Source of the DNA: Io17-Chloro-G2 sp963663135
GTDB taxonomy: Bacteria; Chloroflexota; Dehalococcoidia; Lucifugimonadales; UBA3495
Length of the DNA: 64,000 nt
Reading direction: 5' to 3'
NCBI GenBank assembly: GCA_963663135.2
Contig: CAXXRM010000002.1
Coordinates: forward strand, 434,001 to 498,000
Shown: positions 1-8,960 of the stretch, piece after piece
Layout: each line of letters opens with the position of its first letter
Position numbering within the stretch: the stretch's first letter is position 1
Notes under the pieces: generated by a model
The model's database searches: none
Told to the model about the DNA's origin: nothing
Seen by the model: the letters and a program-made list of their open reading frames with translations, nothing else
Translations under genes and position numbers: made by a program

Positions 1-480
1 AACGGTTCAATCAAGACCTCCTTGAGCAACGCGCCCGGTGAAGCGGACATTGGCTACCACTCGGTGACCGTGGACACATCCGTGTTAGCCTGCGGGCTCC
101 GCAAGGACGCCCAGATGAAATGCTGGAGAAGCCGCGAGTTCAACACCGGGATTCCCAACGATTCCCCATGGGGCAACAACGCCCAACTGCTGGGGATAGA
201 CCTGGGGGAGATAAGCTTTTCCCCCGATTTTGACCGGGACGTCCTCACCTACACCGCGTCGGTAACCAACGAGGTGCAATCGGTCACGGTAAAGCCCATC
301 CTCACCAACTCGCTGCCTTTCTACGCCATCTACTCCGACACCGGAGGGGCCGCTGGCGAAAGCGGGGTGGTGCCACTGGCCGAGGGCGAGAACGCAATCC
401 ACGTTCACGTCATTTCCGCCGACCGCACCGTGTCCAATACCTACACGGTCACCGTGTCGAGGGCGGCGGCATCCCCATAG
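1..480 (+). CDS. C-terminal part of a surface protein with RCC1-like and cadherin-like beta-sandwich segments (5' end outside window)
   Basis: The reading frame is open to the first base, so this is the 3' end of a longer gene. The first ~40 residues resemble one RCC1/BNR-type repeat (VLACGLRKDAQMKCW). Residues from about 60 to 150 (LLGIDLGEISFSPDFDRDV, then VTVKPIL and ENAIHVHVISADRTVSNTYT) match the cadherin-like beta-sandwich domain common in extracellular bacterial proteins, where a Tyr-Thr-Val strand closes the fold. No membrane anchor or sorting signal follows before the stop. The protein is presumably exported, but the signal peptide would lie outside the window. Function unknown; probably adhesion or surface display. 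A second cadherin/fibronectin-type protein lies at the other end of the window (62508-64000). Confidence 0.6.
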   Translation, partial: NGSIKTSLSNAPGEADIGYHSVTVDTSVLACGLRKDAQMKCWRSREFNTGIPNDSPWGNNAQLLGIDLGEISFSPDFDRDVLTYTASVTNEVQSVTVKPILTNSLPFYAIYSDTGGAAGESGVVPLAEGENAIHVHVISADRTVSNTYTVTVSRAAASP

Positions 481-1971
481 CAGCCCGTCCAAGGACTACT
501 GGAGCAGGTTAGCTTGGCAGCCGGATTTAGCCGGAGAAAGCCATCCGGGGACAGGGTGGGTTTGTGAATGTTGAGAAATTCAAGAGGAACTTGCCGGCTG
601 CAAGCTGAGGAGACTTCCGGGTGCGGGTTCTGCTGGGTATGGGTTCTGGCGGTGCCTCGTCCATTGCCGGCGCGCCCGGCGCTAAACCGGAACAGCTTCA
701 GCAGGTTGTGGCCGGTGCAGACCAGATGCCATTCCCGGTTGACCTTCTCCAGGCCCCGCAGCAGGAACTGCCGGAAGCCCCGGCCATGCTTGATCTGGCC
801 GAACACCGGCTCCGCCGTCTCCATCCGCAGCGCGTAGCGCTCACGTCCCCATATCGTCCGCAGCTTCCGCCGCATCCGGTCCCTGGCCGACAGTCCCTTG
901 GGTATCCGTCCCCGGGGCGCTGGCTCCAACCTCGTGCCGTGGCGGGTCCTCTCCGGCGCGATGAACCGGTCAACTCCCAGGGCGCAGAGTTCCTCCACCG
1001 CTCTGGCCGAGTAGTAGCCGGCGTCGGCGGAAAGTTCTTTCGGGACTTCGCCGGTGTTACTCACGGTCTCCTCAATCATGCTCACGGCCTAACCCTTGAC
1101 CGAAGGGACGTTGGTGGCCGGGCCGCAACGATCACCTGGCAGTCGCTGTCCACCACCGCCTGGCTGTTGTAGGACTGCTGGAAGTCCCGGCCTCCCGGTA
1201 CCGGCATGTTCCTGGAGTCGGGATCGGTGAAGTTCCGCTGCGCCCTGTCATCGGGCACCCCAGGATGATTCCTGCCCTCGGATTCCGCCTGCTCCGCCTT
1301 AGCCTCGGCCTCCAGGGCCGCCTTGACCTCCCTTATCTTCCGCGGCCATCCCTCCCGGAAGGCCAACTCCTCGGGCAGTTCGTCCCCCCGCTTGTCCCGG
1401 CCGTACCGGCGGTCCTCCTCTTCATCCGCCTCCTGGGCCCGCCGGAGTAGCTCGTCCACCTCGGTCTTCAACCGTTCCTCATTCTCCTTCATCCGCCCGT
1501 AGCTCATTTGGAGGCGTTGGCCCGCACCTTGGTGCTGCCCAGGGCCACGCGGCCCAGCTTCGCCAGACCCGCCCGCTGGCATAGCTCCAGCACCTGGTAG
1601 AACAGGTCGGCCAGCGCTTTCAGATGGTCCTTGCGGAAATCGGAGATGGTTCGGAAATCGGGGGTGTTGTTGGCCGCCAGCACCCGGAAGCCGGTGTCCT
1701 CGTGGAGGCGCTGGGCGATGCGCCTTGAGGAGGCCACGCCGGTGCAGTAGCCGTAGAGCAGCACCTTGACCATCATCCGGGGATGATAGGGAGGGCCACC
1801 CCGCTCCTCGCCCTGATAGCGGGCGGTGATGGCGGAGAGATCCAGGTGGTCCACTACGTCGGAGATGAAGTAGGCCAAGTGGTCCGGCGGCAGCCACTCC
1901 TGGAGCGCCGCCGGCAGCAGCAACTGCTGGTCGGGATCGTAGGGATGGAAGGTCTTGTACATTGGCGTCAC
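441..1971 (-). pseudogene. IS1182-family transposase, broken into three reading frames
   Basis: Three consecutive minus-strand frames together rebuild one IS1182-type DDE transposase. Frame one (1971-1504) holds the N-terminal part with YHPRMMVKVLLYGYCTG and NTPDFRTISDFRKDH. Frame two continues from about 1507 (MSYGRMKENEERLKTEVDEL, a coiled linker) to VVDSDCQVIVAA. Frame three (from about 1120) carries LSADAGYYS, ERYALRMETAEPVFGQIKHG and the C-terminal LLKLFRF. A small deletion near 1504, a frameshift near 1120 and an in-frame TAG at 1091-1089 separate the pieces, so no intact transposase can be made. Similarity to the family ends near 670; the frame then runs on to a stop at 441, overlapping the end of the preceding gene. 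I could not find convincing terminal inverted repeats. Confidence 0.8.
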
Positions 1972-2023
1972 CCTCGCCGGAGGCTCCCTCCATCATACGC
2001 GCAACAGTTCACCTGTGGCGTTT

Positions 2024-3150
2024 CTCGGATTGGCTGCTAGCGGTTCCGTCCCTTACGGGTACCGAATTGGAGACGACGACAGGCCTGAAATCTACGAACC
2101 GGAAGCGGAGGTCGTACGCCGCAACTTTCAGCGGTACGTGGAAGAAAGGTTGGGCGGGCCTGAGATTACCCGGCTGTTGACCAATAAAAATGCCCCCACC
2201 CCAAAACCGGGCGCCCGGTGGCACAACTCATTCGTGATGGCTATTCTCAGTAAAGAGGTCTACGAGGGCGAGTGGAGGTACGGGAAGGCACGTTGGATCT
2301 CAGCCGAGGATGGACAGGTGGTCCACTCGCAACCGGAAGACTCTTGGATCAGAATCCCATTCCCCCGCTGGTATCCCAGGAAACCTGGGACCGGGCCCAG
2401 TTGATCAAGAAGCAAAGGACTAATCAGTCCAGCCGCAACACCAAGGTGTCCTAACTGCTGCAGCACCTGGTCACGTGCGACGAATGCCTCCGGCTTTTCG
2501 GTTGCCGGTCGTCAAACCGGACCAAGGTGCGGTCTCAGGGCAAGACCTACATGCGCGGCCGCGAAACACCCCGTCGGCACTACGTATGCTATGGGATGGC
2601 CGATCAGGGGCCGAGATGCCGAGAACACCCGTACATCCGGGCAGATCAGTTGGAGGAAGTGGTTGTGACCGAGGTCAAGAGGATGCTCCAGAATCCGGAT
2701 CTCATTCTGGCAAGCCTGAAGTCTATGGACTCAGAGGACGACGGCGGACTAGCGAAACAGTTGGCCAGGGTGGAGAAAGACCTTAAGAGGGTGCAGGTTG
2801 AAGACAGCAGGGCGGTCGGGCTGTACGTGTCGGCAAGATCACGGAAAGAGAGCTTGACCATCGACGCAAGTTCATCGACGAACGGATGGAAACCGCGCGG
2901 GCTAAGGTGGAGGACTACCGAGCTCAGGCGTCCATGAAAGCCGATAAAAAGGCCGTGGCCGGCAACATCGTGGGCTGGGCCAACAAGATTGGCGAAGGCG
3001 TTGACGACCTCCCTCCGGAAGACCTCAGAGAAGTGCTGCGGCTGATCGTAGATGAGATCGTGATTGACCGCAGCAACCACGTCACAATTACGATGGGAAT
3101 CCCAACCGATGAATTGGTGTCGATTGAGAAAGAGGCATCACCATGCCACG
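2024..3150 (+). pseudogene. Large serine recombinase, truncated and frameshifted
   Basis: The plus strand carries the Recombinase domain (SVPYGYRIGDDDRPEIYEP, AEVVRRNFQRYVE), then the zinc-ribbon region (TCDECLRLFGC ... HYVCYG) and a coiled-coil C-terminal region ending in VTITMGIPTDELVSIE, the usual order in large serine integrases. The catalytic N-terminal resolvase domain is absent: homology begins right beside the IS1182-type remnant, which suggests truncation there. Within the remaining part there is a frameshift near 2365, a nonsense TAA at 2452-2454 inside the stretch leading to the zinc ribbon, and another frameshift near 2828. This is the decayed remains of an integrative element; no cargo genes or attachment sites are recognisable. 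Confidence 0.8.
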
Positions 3151-3177
3151 GACACCGGAACCTGCTTAAAGGACAAA

Positions 3178-3219
3178 AAGGGCTCTGGATTCCCGCCGGG
3201 GCGAGAAAGGTGGGGGAGG
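3178..3219 (+). repeat. Interspersed repeat copy (GGATTCCCGC family)
   Basis: The core CTGGATTCCCGCC...GCGAGAAAGG follows the recombinase remnant. The same core recurs at 5804, 11252 (inverted), 11340, 19130 and 19243. This copy is the most diverged at its 3' end. Confidence 0.55.
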
Positions 3220-3431
3220 GGTCCCGCGGATCTAGTAACGCCAACGCTATGGTGCAATCGGCTTCAGCGAGTTTTCCAATTTAGATTGAGACAGCACAAA
3301 GTCCGCGTGGGGCGTTGCTCAGACTTGATGCGGCGGGTTTCGGCCTTCGTCAACTGAAGAAGCTGTTTCCACGTGAAGGCGGTTGGGATTGTCTAGACAT
3401 ACTGGGCTTAGGGTATTATCATCGTGACAGA

Positions 3432-5657
3432 GTGGTCAAATTAGAAGGCGCAGCGCTCAAAGAAGCCCAGGTCCTCCTTGACCTGATATCTGGCTACCTG
3501 GAACCGGAATCTACGGAGCTGGTAGCCGAGGCATACGCGTTCGCCGACCAATGCCACCAGGGCCAAACCCGAAAGTCGGGTGAGCCCTACATCGCCCACC
3601 CCCTGGCAACCGCTCGCCTACTGGCAGGTTTACACCTCGATCCCAACACCATCATCGCCGCTCTGCTTCACGACGTAGTCGAGGACTGTGGCGTGACCCT
3701 TGAGGAAGTTGAGTCCCGCTACGGGCGGGAGGTCAGCGCCTTGGTGGACGGCGTAACCAAGTTGGACCGGATCAACTCTCGCTTCAACGAGCTTCAGCCG
3801 AGCGGCCTGGGGTTCCCCGACGACCAGGACCCCGTTTATGCCGAGAGTCTCAGGAAAATGCTGGTGGCCATGGCGGAGGACATCCGCGTGGTGTTGATCA
3901 AGCTGGCCGACCGGCTCCACAACATGGAGACCCTGGACGCCCTGGCTCCCGAAAAGCGGCGACGTATCGCCCAGGAAACCCTGGACATTTACTCCCCCCT
4001 GGCCCACCGGCTGGGTATCTGGGAGATCAAGGTGCGGTTAGATGACCTGGCTTTCCGGCACCTAGACGCCGAAAAGCACCAGGAAATATCCGAGTGGATC
4101 TCGGTGCGGCGCGAGCAGCGGGAAGAGTACATCGAGCGGATGTCGGAGACGCTAAGCACCGAGTTGCAGCGTTTCGGGGTGACAACCGAGGTATATGGGA
4201 GGCCCAAGGGCATTTACAGCACCTACCTGAAAACGCAAAAATACGCCGCGCAGGGCAAAGAACTGAGCGACATCTACGATTTATATGCCCTAAGGGTGTT
4301 GGTGGAGAGCAAGGAGGACTGTTACAAGGCATTGGGAGTGGTCCACCAGCTATGGCATCCCGTACGCGGGCAGTTCGACGATTACATTGCCAATCCGAAA
4401 GAAAATTTGTACCAGGCCCTGCACACGACCGTAATCTGTGAGGGCGGCGACCACTTGGAAGTCCAGATCAAGACCCACGAGCTCCACCAGATTGCGGAAT
4501 ACGGTGTGGCGGCTCACTGGCGGTACAAAGAGGGAAAGTCCGGAGACCTCCTGTTCGAAGAAAAGATGACCTGGCTTCGACAATTGTTGGAGTGGCAGCG
4601 GGAGGTGGTCGGGACCGCCGAGTTTATCGAGTCGGTAAAACAGGACCTGTTTCACGATCAGGTTTTTGTTTACTCCCCAAAGGGAGACATCATAGAGCTC
4701 ACCTCGGGCTCGACCCCCATTGATTTCGCCTACAAGATTCACACCGAGCTTGGGCACCGTTGCATCGGCGCCAAGGTCAACGGAAGGTTGGTTTCCCTGG
4801 ACACAGCGCTTCAGAACGGCGACACGGTGGAGGTTATGGCTTCCAAGGTGGAGCGCGGGCCCAGCCTGGACTGGCTGAATCCCAACCGGGGTTACGTCAA
4901 GTCCGCTGGGGCCCGGCAAAGCGTGCGCCATTGGTTCCGCCGGCAGGCCCGGGGGACCAACGTGCGGCGGGGCCGTGAGATCCTCAAGAGGGAATTGCGG
5001 CGAATCAACCAGAACGTCGACGATGCCGAGATACTGTCGATAAGCAAGTACGAAAATATGGACGACTTGCTGGCCGACCTGGGCTCGGGCGTGATTAGCG
5101 AAAGCCAACTGGCCCACCGGCTGGCCGAATCCCGGAAGGAAACCGAGCCCGCCCTGCCGCCGGTAAAGCCAAACCTGCCCCTTTCCAGTCCCAGTTCGGG
5201 GATTTCGGTGCTGGGAGTGGGAGACTTGCTGATACGCATGGCCCGGTGTTGCAACCCCATACCCGGCGACCCCATTCTAGGCTTCATCACCCGCTCACGG
5301 GGCGTAACGGTCCACAAGAGGGACTGCGTGAGCCTGAAGAATGAGGACGAGCAGGAGAGAATCGTCAAGGTGGACTGGGGCGAGGCCAAGCACCTTTATC
5401 CCATCCGGATAATGATGAAAGCCTATGACCGGGTTGGCCTGCTCCGAGACGTCACGATGCAGGTTTCCGAGGAGCGGGTCAATATCGCGTCGGTCATCAC
5501 CAAGGAACTCAGCGATGGCACTGTAACCATCGAGTTGACGGTCCACACCACAGGATTGGAGCAGTTGGGCAAACTGTTCGCCAAGCTGGAGGGCGTGAGC
5601 GGGATCAAGTCCGTATATCGCGATAGCTCCAGCAGCACGGCGTCCGTGCCTGCTTGA
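3432..5657 (+). CDS. rel: Bifunctional (p)ppGpp synthetase/hydrolase, RelA/SpoT family
   Basis: This cytoplasmic stringent-response enzyme makes and degrades (p)ppGpp. Domains run in the standard order. The HD hydrolase domain has HPLATARLLAG, LLHDVVED and IKLADRLHNM, so the metal-binding His-Asp and the Glu-Asp pair are intact. The synthetase domain has GRPKGIYSTYLKTQ, DLYALRVLV and EVQIKTHELHQIAEYG. A TGS domain (VFVYSPKGDIIELTSGSTP), a conserved Cys/His helical region (MARCCNPIPGD) and a C-terminal ACT domain (YDRVGLLRDVTMQVSEE) follow. Both active sites look complete, so I infer a bifunctional Rel. The frame is open back to 3315, but similarity starts near residue VVKLEG, so GTG at 3432 is preferred (741 aa, a normal Rel length). 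No strong ribosome-binding site is visible, and a weak TATTAT box at 3413 would put the transcript start close to this GTG. Confidence 0.93.
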   Translation: MVKLEGAALKEAQVLLDLISGYLEPESTELVAEAYAFADQCHQGQTRKSGEPYIAHPLATARLLAGLHLDPNTIIAALLHDVVEDCGVTLEEVESRYGREVSALVDGVTKLDRINSRFNELQPSGLGFPDDQDPVYAESLRKMLVAMAEDIRVVLIKLADRLHNMETLDALAPEKRRRIAQETLDIYSPLAHRLGIWEIKVRLDDLAFRHLDAEKHQEISEWISVRREQREEYIERMSETLSTELQRFGVTTEVYGRPKGIYSTYLKTQKYAAQGKELSDIYDLYALRVLVESKEDCYKALGVVHQLWHPVRGQFDDYIANPKENLYQALHTTVICEGGDHLEVQIKTHELHQIAEYGVAAHWRYKEGKSGDLLFEEKMTWLRQLLEWQREVVGTAEFIESVKQDLFHDQVFVYSPKGDIIELTSGSTPIDFAYKIHTELGHRCIGAKVNGRLVSLDTALQNGDTVEVMASKVERGPSLDWLNPNRGYVKSAGARQSVRHWFRRQARGTNVRRGREILKRELRRINQNVDDAEILSISKYENMDDLLADLGSGVISESQLAHRLAESRKETEPALPPVKPNLPLSSPSSGISVLGVGDLLIRMARCCNPIPGDPILGFITRSRGVTVHKRDCVSLKNEDEQERIVKVDWGEAKHLYPIRIMMKAYDRVGLLRDVTMQVSEERVNIASVITKELSDGTVTIELTVHTTGLEQLGKLFAKLEGVSGIKSVYRDSSSSTASVPA

Positions 5658-5738
5658 CCCAACAGGCCACCCCCAGTTCTAGCCACAACACCCCTTTTCC
5701 CCCGTAGATCCTTTCAACACGCCTCCTCTGTTATTTAC

Positions 5739-5835
5739 GCCGCAACTGGAATCCAGCCTTGGTCGTCGGTCAGGGCGGTGTTTATAGCCGGTTCACACCC
5801 CTCCTGGGATTCACCTGCAGCGGGAATGACGGGAG
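5739..5835. repeat. Two oppositely oriented copies of the interspersed GGATTCCCGC repeat
   Basis: An inverted copy reads CGCCGCAACTGGAATCCAG at 5739-5757. A direct copy reads GGGATTCACCTGCAGCGGGA followed by ATGACGGGAG at 5807-5836. Together they could fold as an imperfect stem. Members of the same family occur elsewhere in the window. Confidence 0.5.
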
Positions 5836-5907
5836 AGGAGCCGCGTTTGCCCATGATTGAGAGATCCCGGCGTCAGTTTGGGAACGGCAATCACAATTAT
5901 CAGCACC

Positions 5908-5922
5908 ACTGTATACTACAGT
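5908..5922 (+). promoter_or_regulatory. Perfect 6-3-6 palindrome overlapping a candidate -10 box upstream of the RidA-like gene
   Basis: ACTGTA-TAC-TACAGT is a perfect inverted repeat and contains TATACT, a good -10 hexamer. No convincing -35 lies 16-18 bases upstream. It could be an operator in a promoter for the RidA-like gene about 100 bases downstream; this is inference only. Confidence 0.3.
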
Positions 5923-6022
5923 CGCCGGCGGAAAGAGTGTGTCTCCTGGACACGCGGCCTTCTCTACCGGAGCTGGCCCGGAGCCGGTCCTTACTCTGAT
6001 TGATTTTCACGGAGGTGGCGAA

Positions 6023-6412
6023 ATGGCAGACAGGACTCCGATTATTCCCCCGGGCGTTAACCCCAATCCGGCCCTTTCTCCCGGCATTAAAGTCGGCGAT
6101 TTCCTATTCGTATCCGGCCACGTCGGCAACGACGCATCCGGCAACCTGGTGGGACCGGGAGACTGTGAAGCCCAGTCCCGGCAGGTAATGGCGAACATCC
6201 GCGGCGTCGTGGAAGCCGCCGGCGGGACCATGGCAAACGTGGTAAAGATAACCTGCTTCCTCACCGACGTGGCCAACTACCCCGCCTACAGCAAGGTGCG
6301 CAGCGAGACCTTCCCCAATGATCCTCCTGCCAGTTCAACAGTGATCGTGGCCGGATTGGTGCGACCGGAGTTGTTGGTGGAAGTGGAGGCAGTGGTACAC
6401 CTGCCGAGATAG
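6023..6412 (+). CDS. RidA/YjgF/UK114-family protein
   Basis: A 129-aa single-domain protein of the Rid family (chorismate-mutase-like trimeric fold), with PGIKVGDFLFVSGHVG, VKITCFLTDVANY and ELLVEVEAVVHL. RidA proteins hydrolyse reactive enamine/imine intermediates released by PLP enzymes. The arginine that carries this activity in RidA normally sits in a P-A-R-S segment. Here the aligned segment is PPASSTVIVAG, with Ser in place of Arg, so imine deaminase activity is doubtful and this is more likely one of the Rid-like subfamilies of unknown substrate. The ATG at 6023 follows GGAGGTGG at 6011-6018; the open frame upstream has no family similarity. Stands alone. Confidence 0.85.
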   Translation: MADRTPIIPPGVNPNPALSPGIKVGDFLFVSGHVGNDASGNLVGPGDCEAQSRQVMANIRGVVEAAGGTMANVVKITCFLTDVANYPAYSKVRSETFPNDPPASSTVIVAGLVRPELLVEVEAVVHLPR

Positions 6413-6589
6413 GGGTGAGCGGCGCGGCCGAGGTTGGGACGGAGTTTTGGATAGGAGTGGGCCGCCGGCTGACCGGTGCGCCGTCCATATGGCACGCAGC
6501 GCCAAGCCACTCGTTTAGGTGGTCAATGGACATAGTCGGTGGCTACGTACGATTTCGTTAGCAGTCCAAGAGGAAGCGGTTAACTGCCT

Positions 6590-8794
6590 TTGATTGAACT
6601 TAGGGATTACCAAAAAGATTTGCTGGCGGAGGTGTCCTCCGAGCTGGCTGATCCTGCCTCCAGAATAATGATGCAACTGCCAACAGGCGGCGGAAAAACC
6701 TGCATCGCTGGGGAACTGCTGGCCGGTTGGCTGAAAGATGGGCGCAAGGCGGTCTGGTTGACCCACCGCAGGGAGTTGGCCAGCCAAACGGAAGGGATGT
6801 TGCGTGAGGCCGGGGTTTCTGCGTCTTCCAATATTCAGTGGACGCCACATACCAATCCCCCAATGATAGTTAACGGGGTTGTCGTCTTGATGGCCCAAAC
6901 GGTTAGCCGCCGTAACACCGTGGCGAATGTGTGGGACGGCTACGACCGCGGCGACCTCATGATAATCGACGAGGCTCACCACGCCACCGCCGCCGGCTGG
7001 GCGAGGGCAAAAGGCCAGTGGGCCGGCCCGGTGCTGGGAATGACGGCCACACCTTGGCGCCTCTCCGAACGGGAAGGGTTTGACCATTTGTTCCAGGTAC
7101 TACACTGTGGCCCGCAGGTAGCGGTTTTGCAATCGGACAAGTGGCTTTGCCGAGCGCGGGTGTTGTCGCCGCCCGAGGAAGACCGAATTCTGGGTGGCCA
7201 GGTTGAGAGCACCGGAGATTACAGCGAGTCCGGAATTGAGTTGGCTAACGAGGACAGTGATGTTTGGACCGCCGGTGCGTTGCGGTTCTGGCAAGAACAC
7301 GGGGATAACCGTCAAACCCTGGTCTACGCCGTGTCGGTGCGTCACGCTCACAACCTTGTCGCCGTGTTCAATGATGCCGGTACGCCCGCTGGATTGGTAC
7401 TGGGCGATACTCCAACTGGGGAACGGGCCGAGATAATTGGCCGATTCCAGAACGGTTCCCTCAAGGCCCTTATCAACGTAGCCGTGGCTACCGAGGGATT
7501 TGATCTGCCCGACGCCGCCTGCGTGTTGTTGACGCGGCCCACCATGAGCCTGTCCTTATACCTGCAAATGGTTGGGCGAGGGCTGCGTCCGAAGAAAGAC
7601 GACGGCGATTGCGTTGTTCTGGACTTGGCTGGGAACAGCTTGCGGCACGGGCTGCCGGAAGAAGAAAGGGAATGGTCGCTGCAACCAAGAGGGGAGTTGT
7701 CTTCGGGAGACGCGGTGTTGGTTCGATGCCCGCATTGCGAGTGTATATCGGCCGCTGCCAGCCACCAATGCGTTCAATGTGGCTCGCCCTTCGGAGAACC
7801 ATGCGACCGTTGCGGCGCGTGGCGGGCCTGGAAACGATGGACCCGAAAAACTACCTGCGGCCCGGATCACGAGCAGGTTTGCGACCTGTGCCACTACGAT
7901 GCTCACATTCTGGCCCGGCTGCCTGTTACTGAAGACCTTAAAGAGTTGGCGATGTTGGCCGACGATGATGAACTGTCGCCCCACCGCGACCCGTTCCTCA
8001 AGAATTTTCTGGAAGAAGAAGGTCGTCGCGTTGGCGGTGCTGCTGAGGAGCGCAAGGACGGACTGCGTTCCTTGATTGGAGTCAGGGAGTTGGAACTGGC
8101 GGACGATAACGAACTGGGCAAGTTATTCGAGAACCACATCGTTACGCTGCTGGTGGCCGAACGCCCTCAGAGCGACCCACAAAAGCATCGGCTTTACGTC
8201 AATTGGGAAAATGACCTCAGGCGAGAACTCGCGGATTGGAAAGACGAGCTAGATCGATTGGAGGCTCAGACTCTCGATGGGCAACTCGTTTATGACAATG
8301 CCAAAGATCGGCTGTTGCGGTTGTTCGAGTCCGAAGCTAGAGGATTGGGTCTGCTTCAACAGCCGCGCATTCGGGAAAATCCCCCTACAACGCCAGTGCA
8401 ACAACCCTCCCAAAAAGAGGGTCAAAGGTTTCATCCCAATGGTCCAGTAGACCCGCAAACTGAAACCAGACATCCAAGACGATCAAAGGGGCGGCTCACC
8501 CCGGTGAAGGAATACATAGGGCCTATCCTGGAAAGTCTCGTCGAAATGGGAGGCTCGGCTCGCTCGGGGGAGGTGTTGCGCAGTGTGAACCAAAAGATGG
8601 AGACTAAGCTGAACGACTACGATCTGCAGACAAAGCCGTCCCAACCATCAGAGCCGTATTGGCGCAACCGGGCCAATTGGTGCCGACTAGTCTTGATACG
8701 GGAGTATGGATTTCTTCGTGGCGATTCACCTCGCGGTTACTGGGAGATCACGGATTCTGGCCGTCGTTACTTTGAGGACCTGAACCAAGGGTAA
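6590..8794 (+). CDS. Superfamily 2 DEAD/DEAH helicase with zinc ribbons and a C-terminal Mrr-type winged helix
   Basis: 734 aa. The N-terminal half is an SF2 motor: ATP-binding PTGGGKT, DEAHH (motif II), TATPWR (III), VATEGFDLP (V) and QMVGRGLRP (VI). Residues ~375-450 contain three CxxC-type zinc ribbons (CPHC, CVQC, CDRC, CDLC with nearby His). After a charged helical linker and a Pro/Gln-rich stretch, the last ~100 residues (YWRNRANWCRLVLIREYGFL ... GYWEITDSGRRYFE) resemble the N-terminal winged helix of Mrr restriction enzymes, a DNA-binding fold that also starts the Mrr protein at 37204. The family is often found in DNA-defence contexts, but there is no nuclease or methylase next to it, so a role in restriction or repair is inference. 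TTG at 6590 is the likely start; GAGGAAG lies ~14 bases upstream. The gene stands alone. Confidence 0.8.
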   Translation: MIELRDYQKDLLAEVSSELADPASRIMMQLPTGGGKTCIAGELLAGWLKDGRKAVWLTHRRELASQTEGMLREAGVSASSNIQWTPHTNPPMIVNGVVVLMAQTVSRRNTVANVWDGYDRGDLMIIDEAHHATAAGWARAKGQWAGPVLGMTATPWRLSEREGFDHLFQVLHCGPQVAVLQSDKWLCRARVLSPPEEDRILGGQVESTGDYSESGIELANEDSDVWTAGALRFWQEHGDNRQTLVYAVSVRHAHNLVAVFNDAGTPAGLVLGDTPTGERAEIIGRFQNGSLKALINVAVATEGFDLPDAACVLLTRPTMSLSLYLQMVGRGLRPKKDDGDCVVLDLAGNSLRHGLPEEEREWSLQPRGELSSGDAVLVRCPHCECISAAASHQCVQCGSPFGEPCDRCGAWRAWKRWTRKTTCGPDHEQVCDLCHYDAHILARLPVTEDLKELAMLADDDELSPHRDPFLKNFLEEEGRRVGGAAEERKDGLRSLIGVRELELADDNELGKLFENHIVTLLVAERPQSDPQKHRLYVNWENDLRRELADWKDELDRLEAQTLDGQLVYDNAKDRLLRLFESEARGLGLLQQPRIRENPPTTPVQQPSQKEGQRFHPNGPVDPQTETRHPRRSKGRLTPVKEYIGPILESLVEMGGSARSGEVLRSVNQKMETKLNDYDLQTKPSQPSEPYWRNRANWCRLVLIREYGFLRGDSPRGYWEITDSGRRYFEDLNQG

Positions 8795-8960
8795 AATTGC
8801 GTAGGCACGAACCCTATTCCTGAGGCGTCAACCGAAGGGTCCATCCGTCCATGGCAATGAGACGCTAACTCCTGGCCCTGCCAGCAGTTCCAAGTTGTCC
8901 GGCGTGGTTGCTACGTCATCAACCCCCCATGGCGGTCTCACGCGAGAAGTAAGCCGCCGG

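Larger units (their letters stand above)
5658..6022. other. Intergenic region between rel and the RidA-like gene
   Basis: 365 bases with no credible gene. It holds an inverted half-copy of the interspersed repeat (5739-5760), a direct copy (5804-5835), and a palindrome overlapping a possible -10 box (5908-5922). Confidence 0.6.

Noticed and set aside
85..492. Minus-strand open frame across the surface-protein end
   Set aside because: Reads opposite to a family-matching gene; GC-rich DNA produces long antisense frames, and its product matches nothing.
1082..1507. Overlaps ATGA and GTGA between transposase frames could be programmed translation coupling
   Set aside because: IS1182 transposases are single-frame proteins; here an in-frame TAG and a frameshift inside conserved sequence show decay.
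5658..6022. Structured RNA or riboswitch between rel and the RidA-like gene
   Set aside because: The only structures are the interspersed repeat and a short palindrome; no known riboswitch consensus seen.
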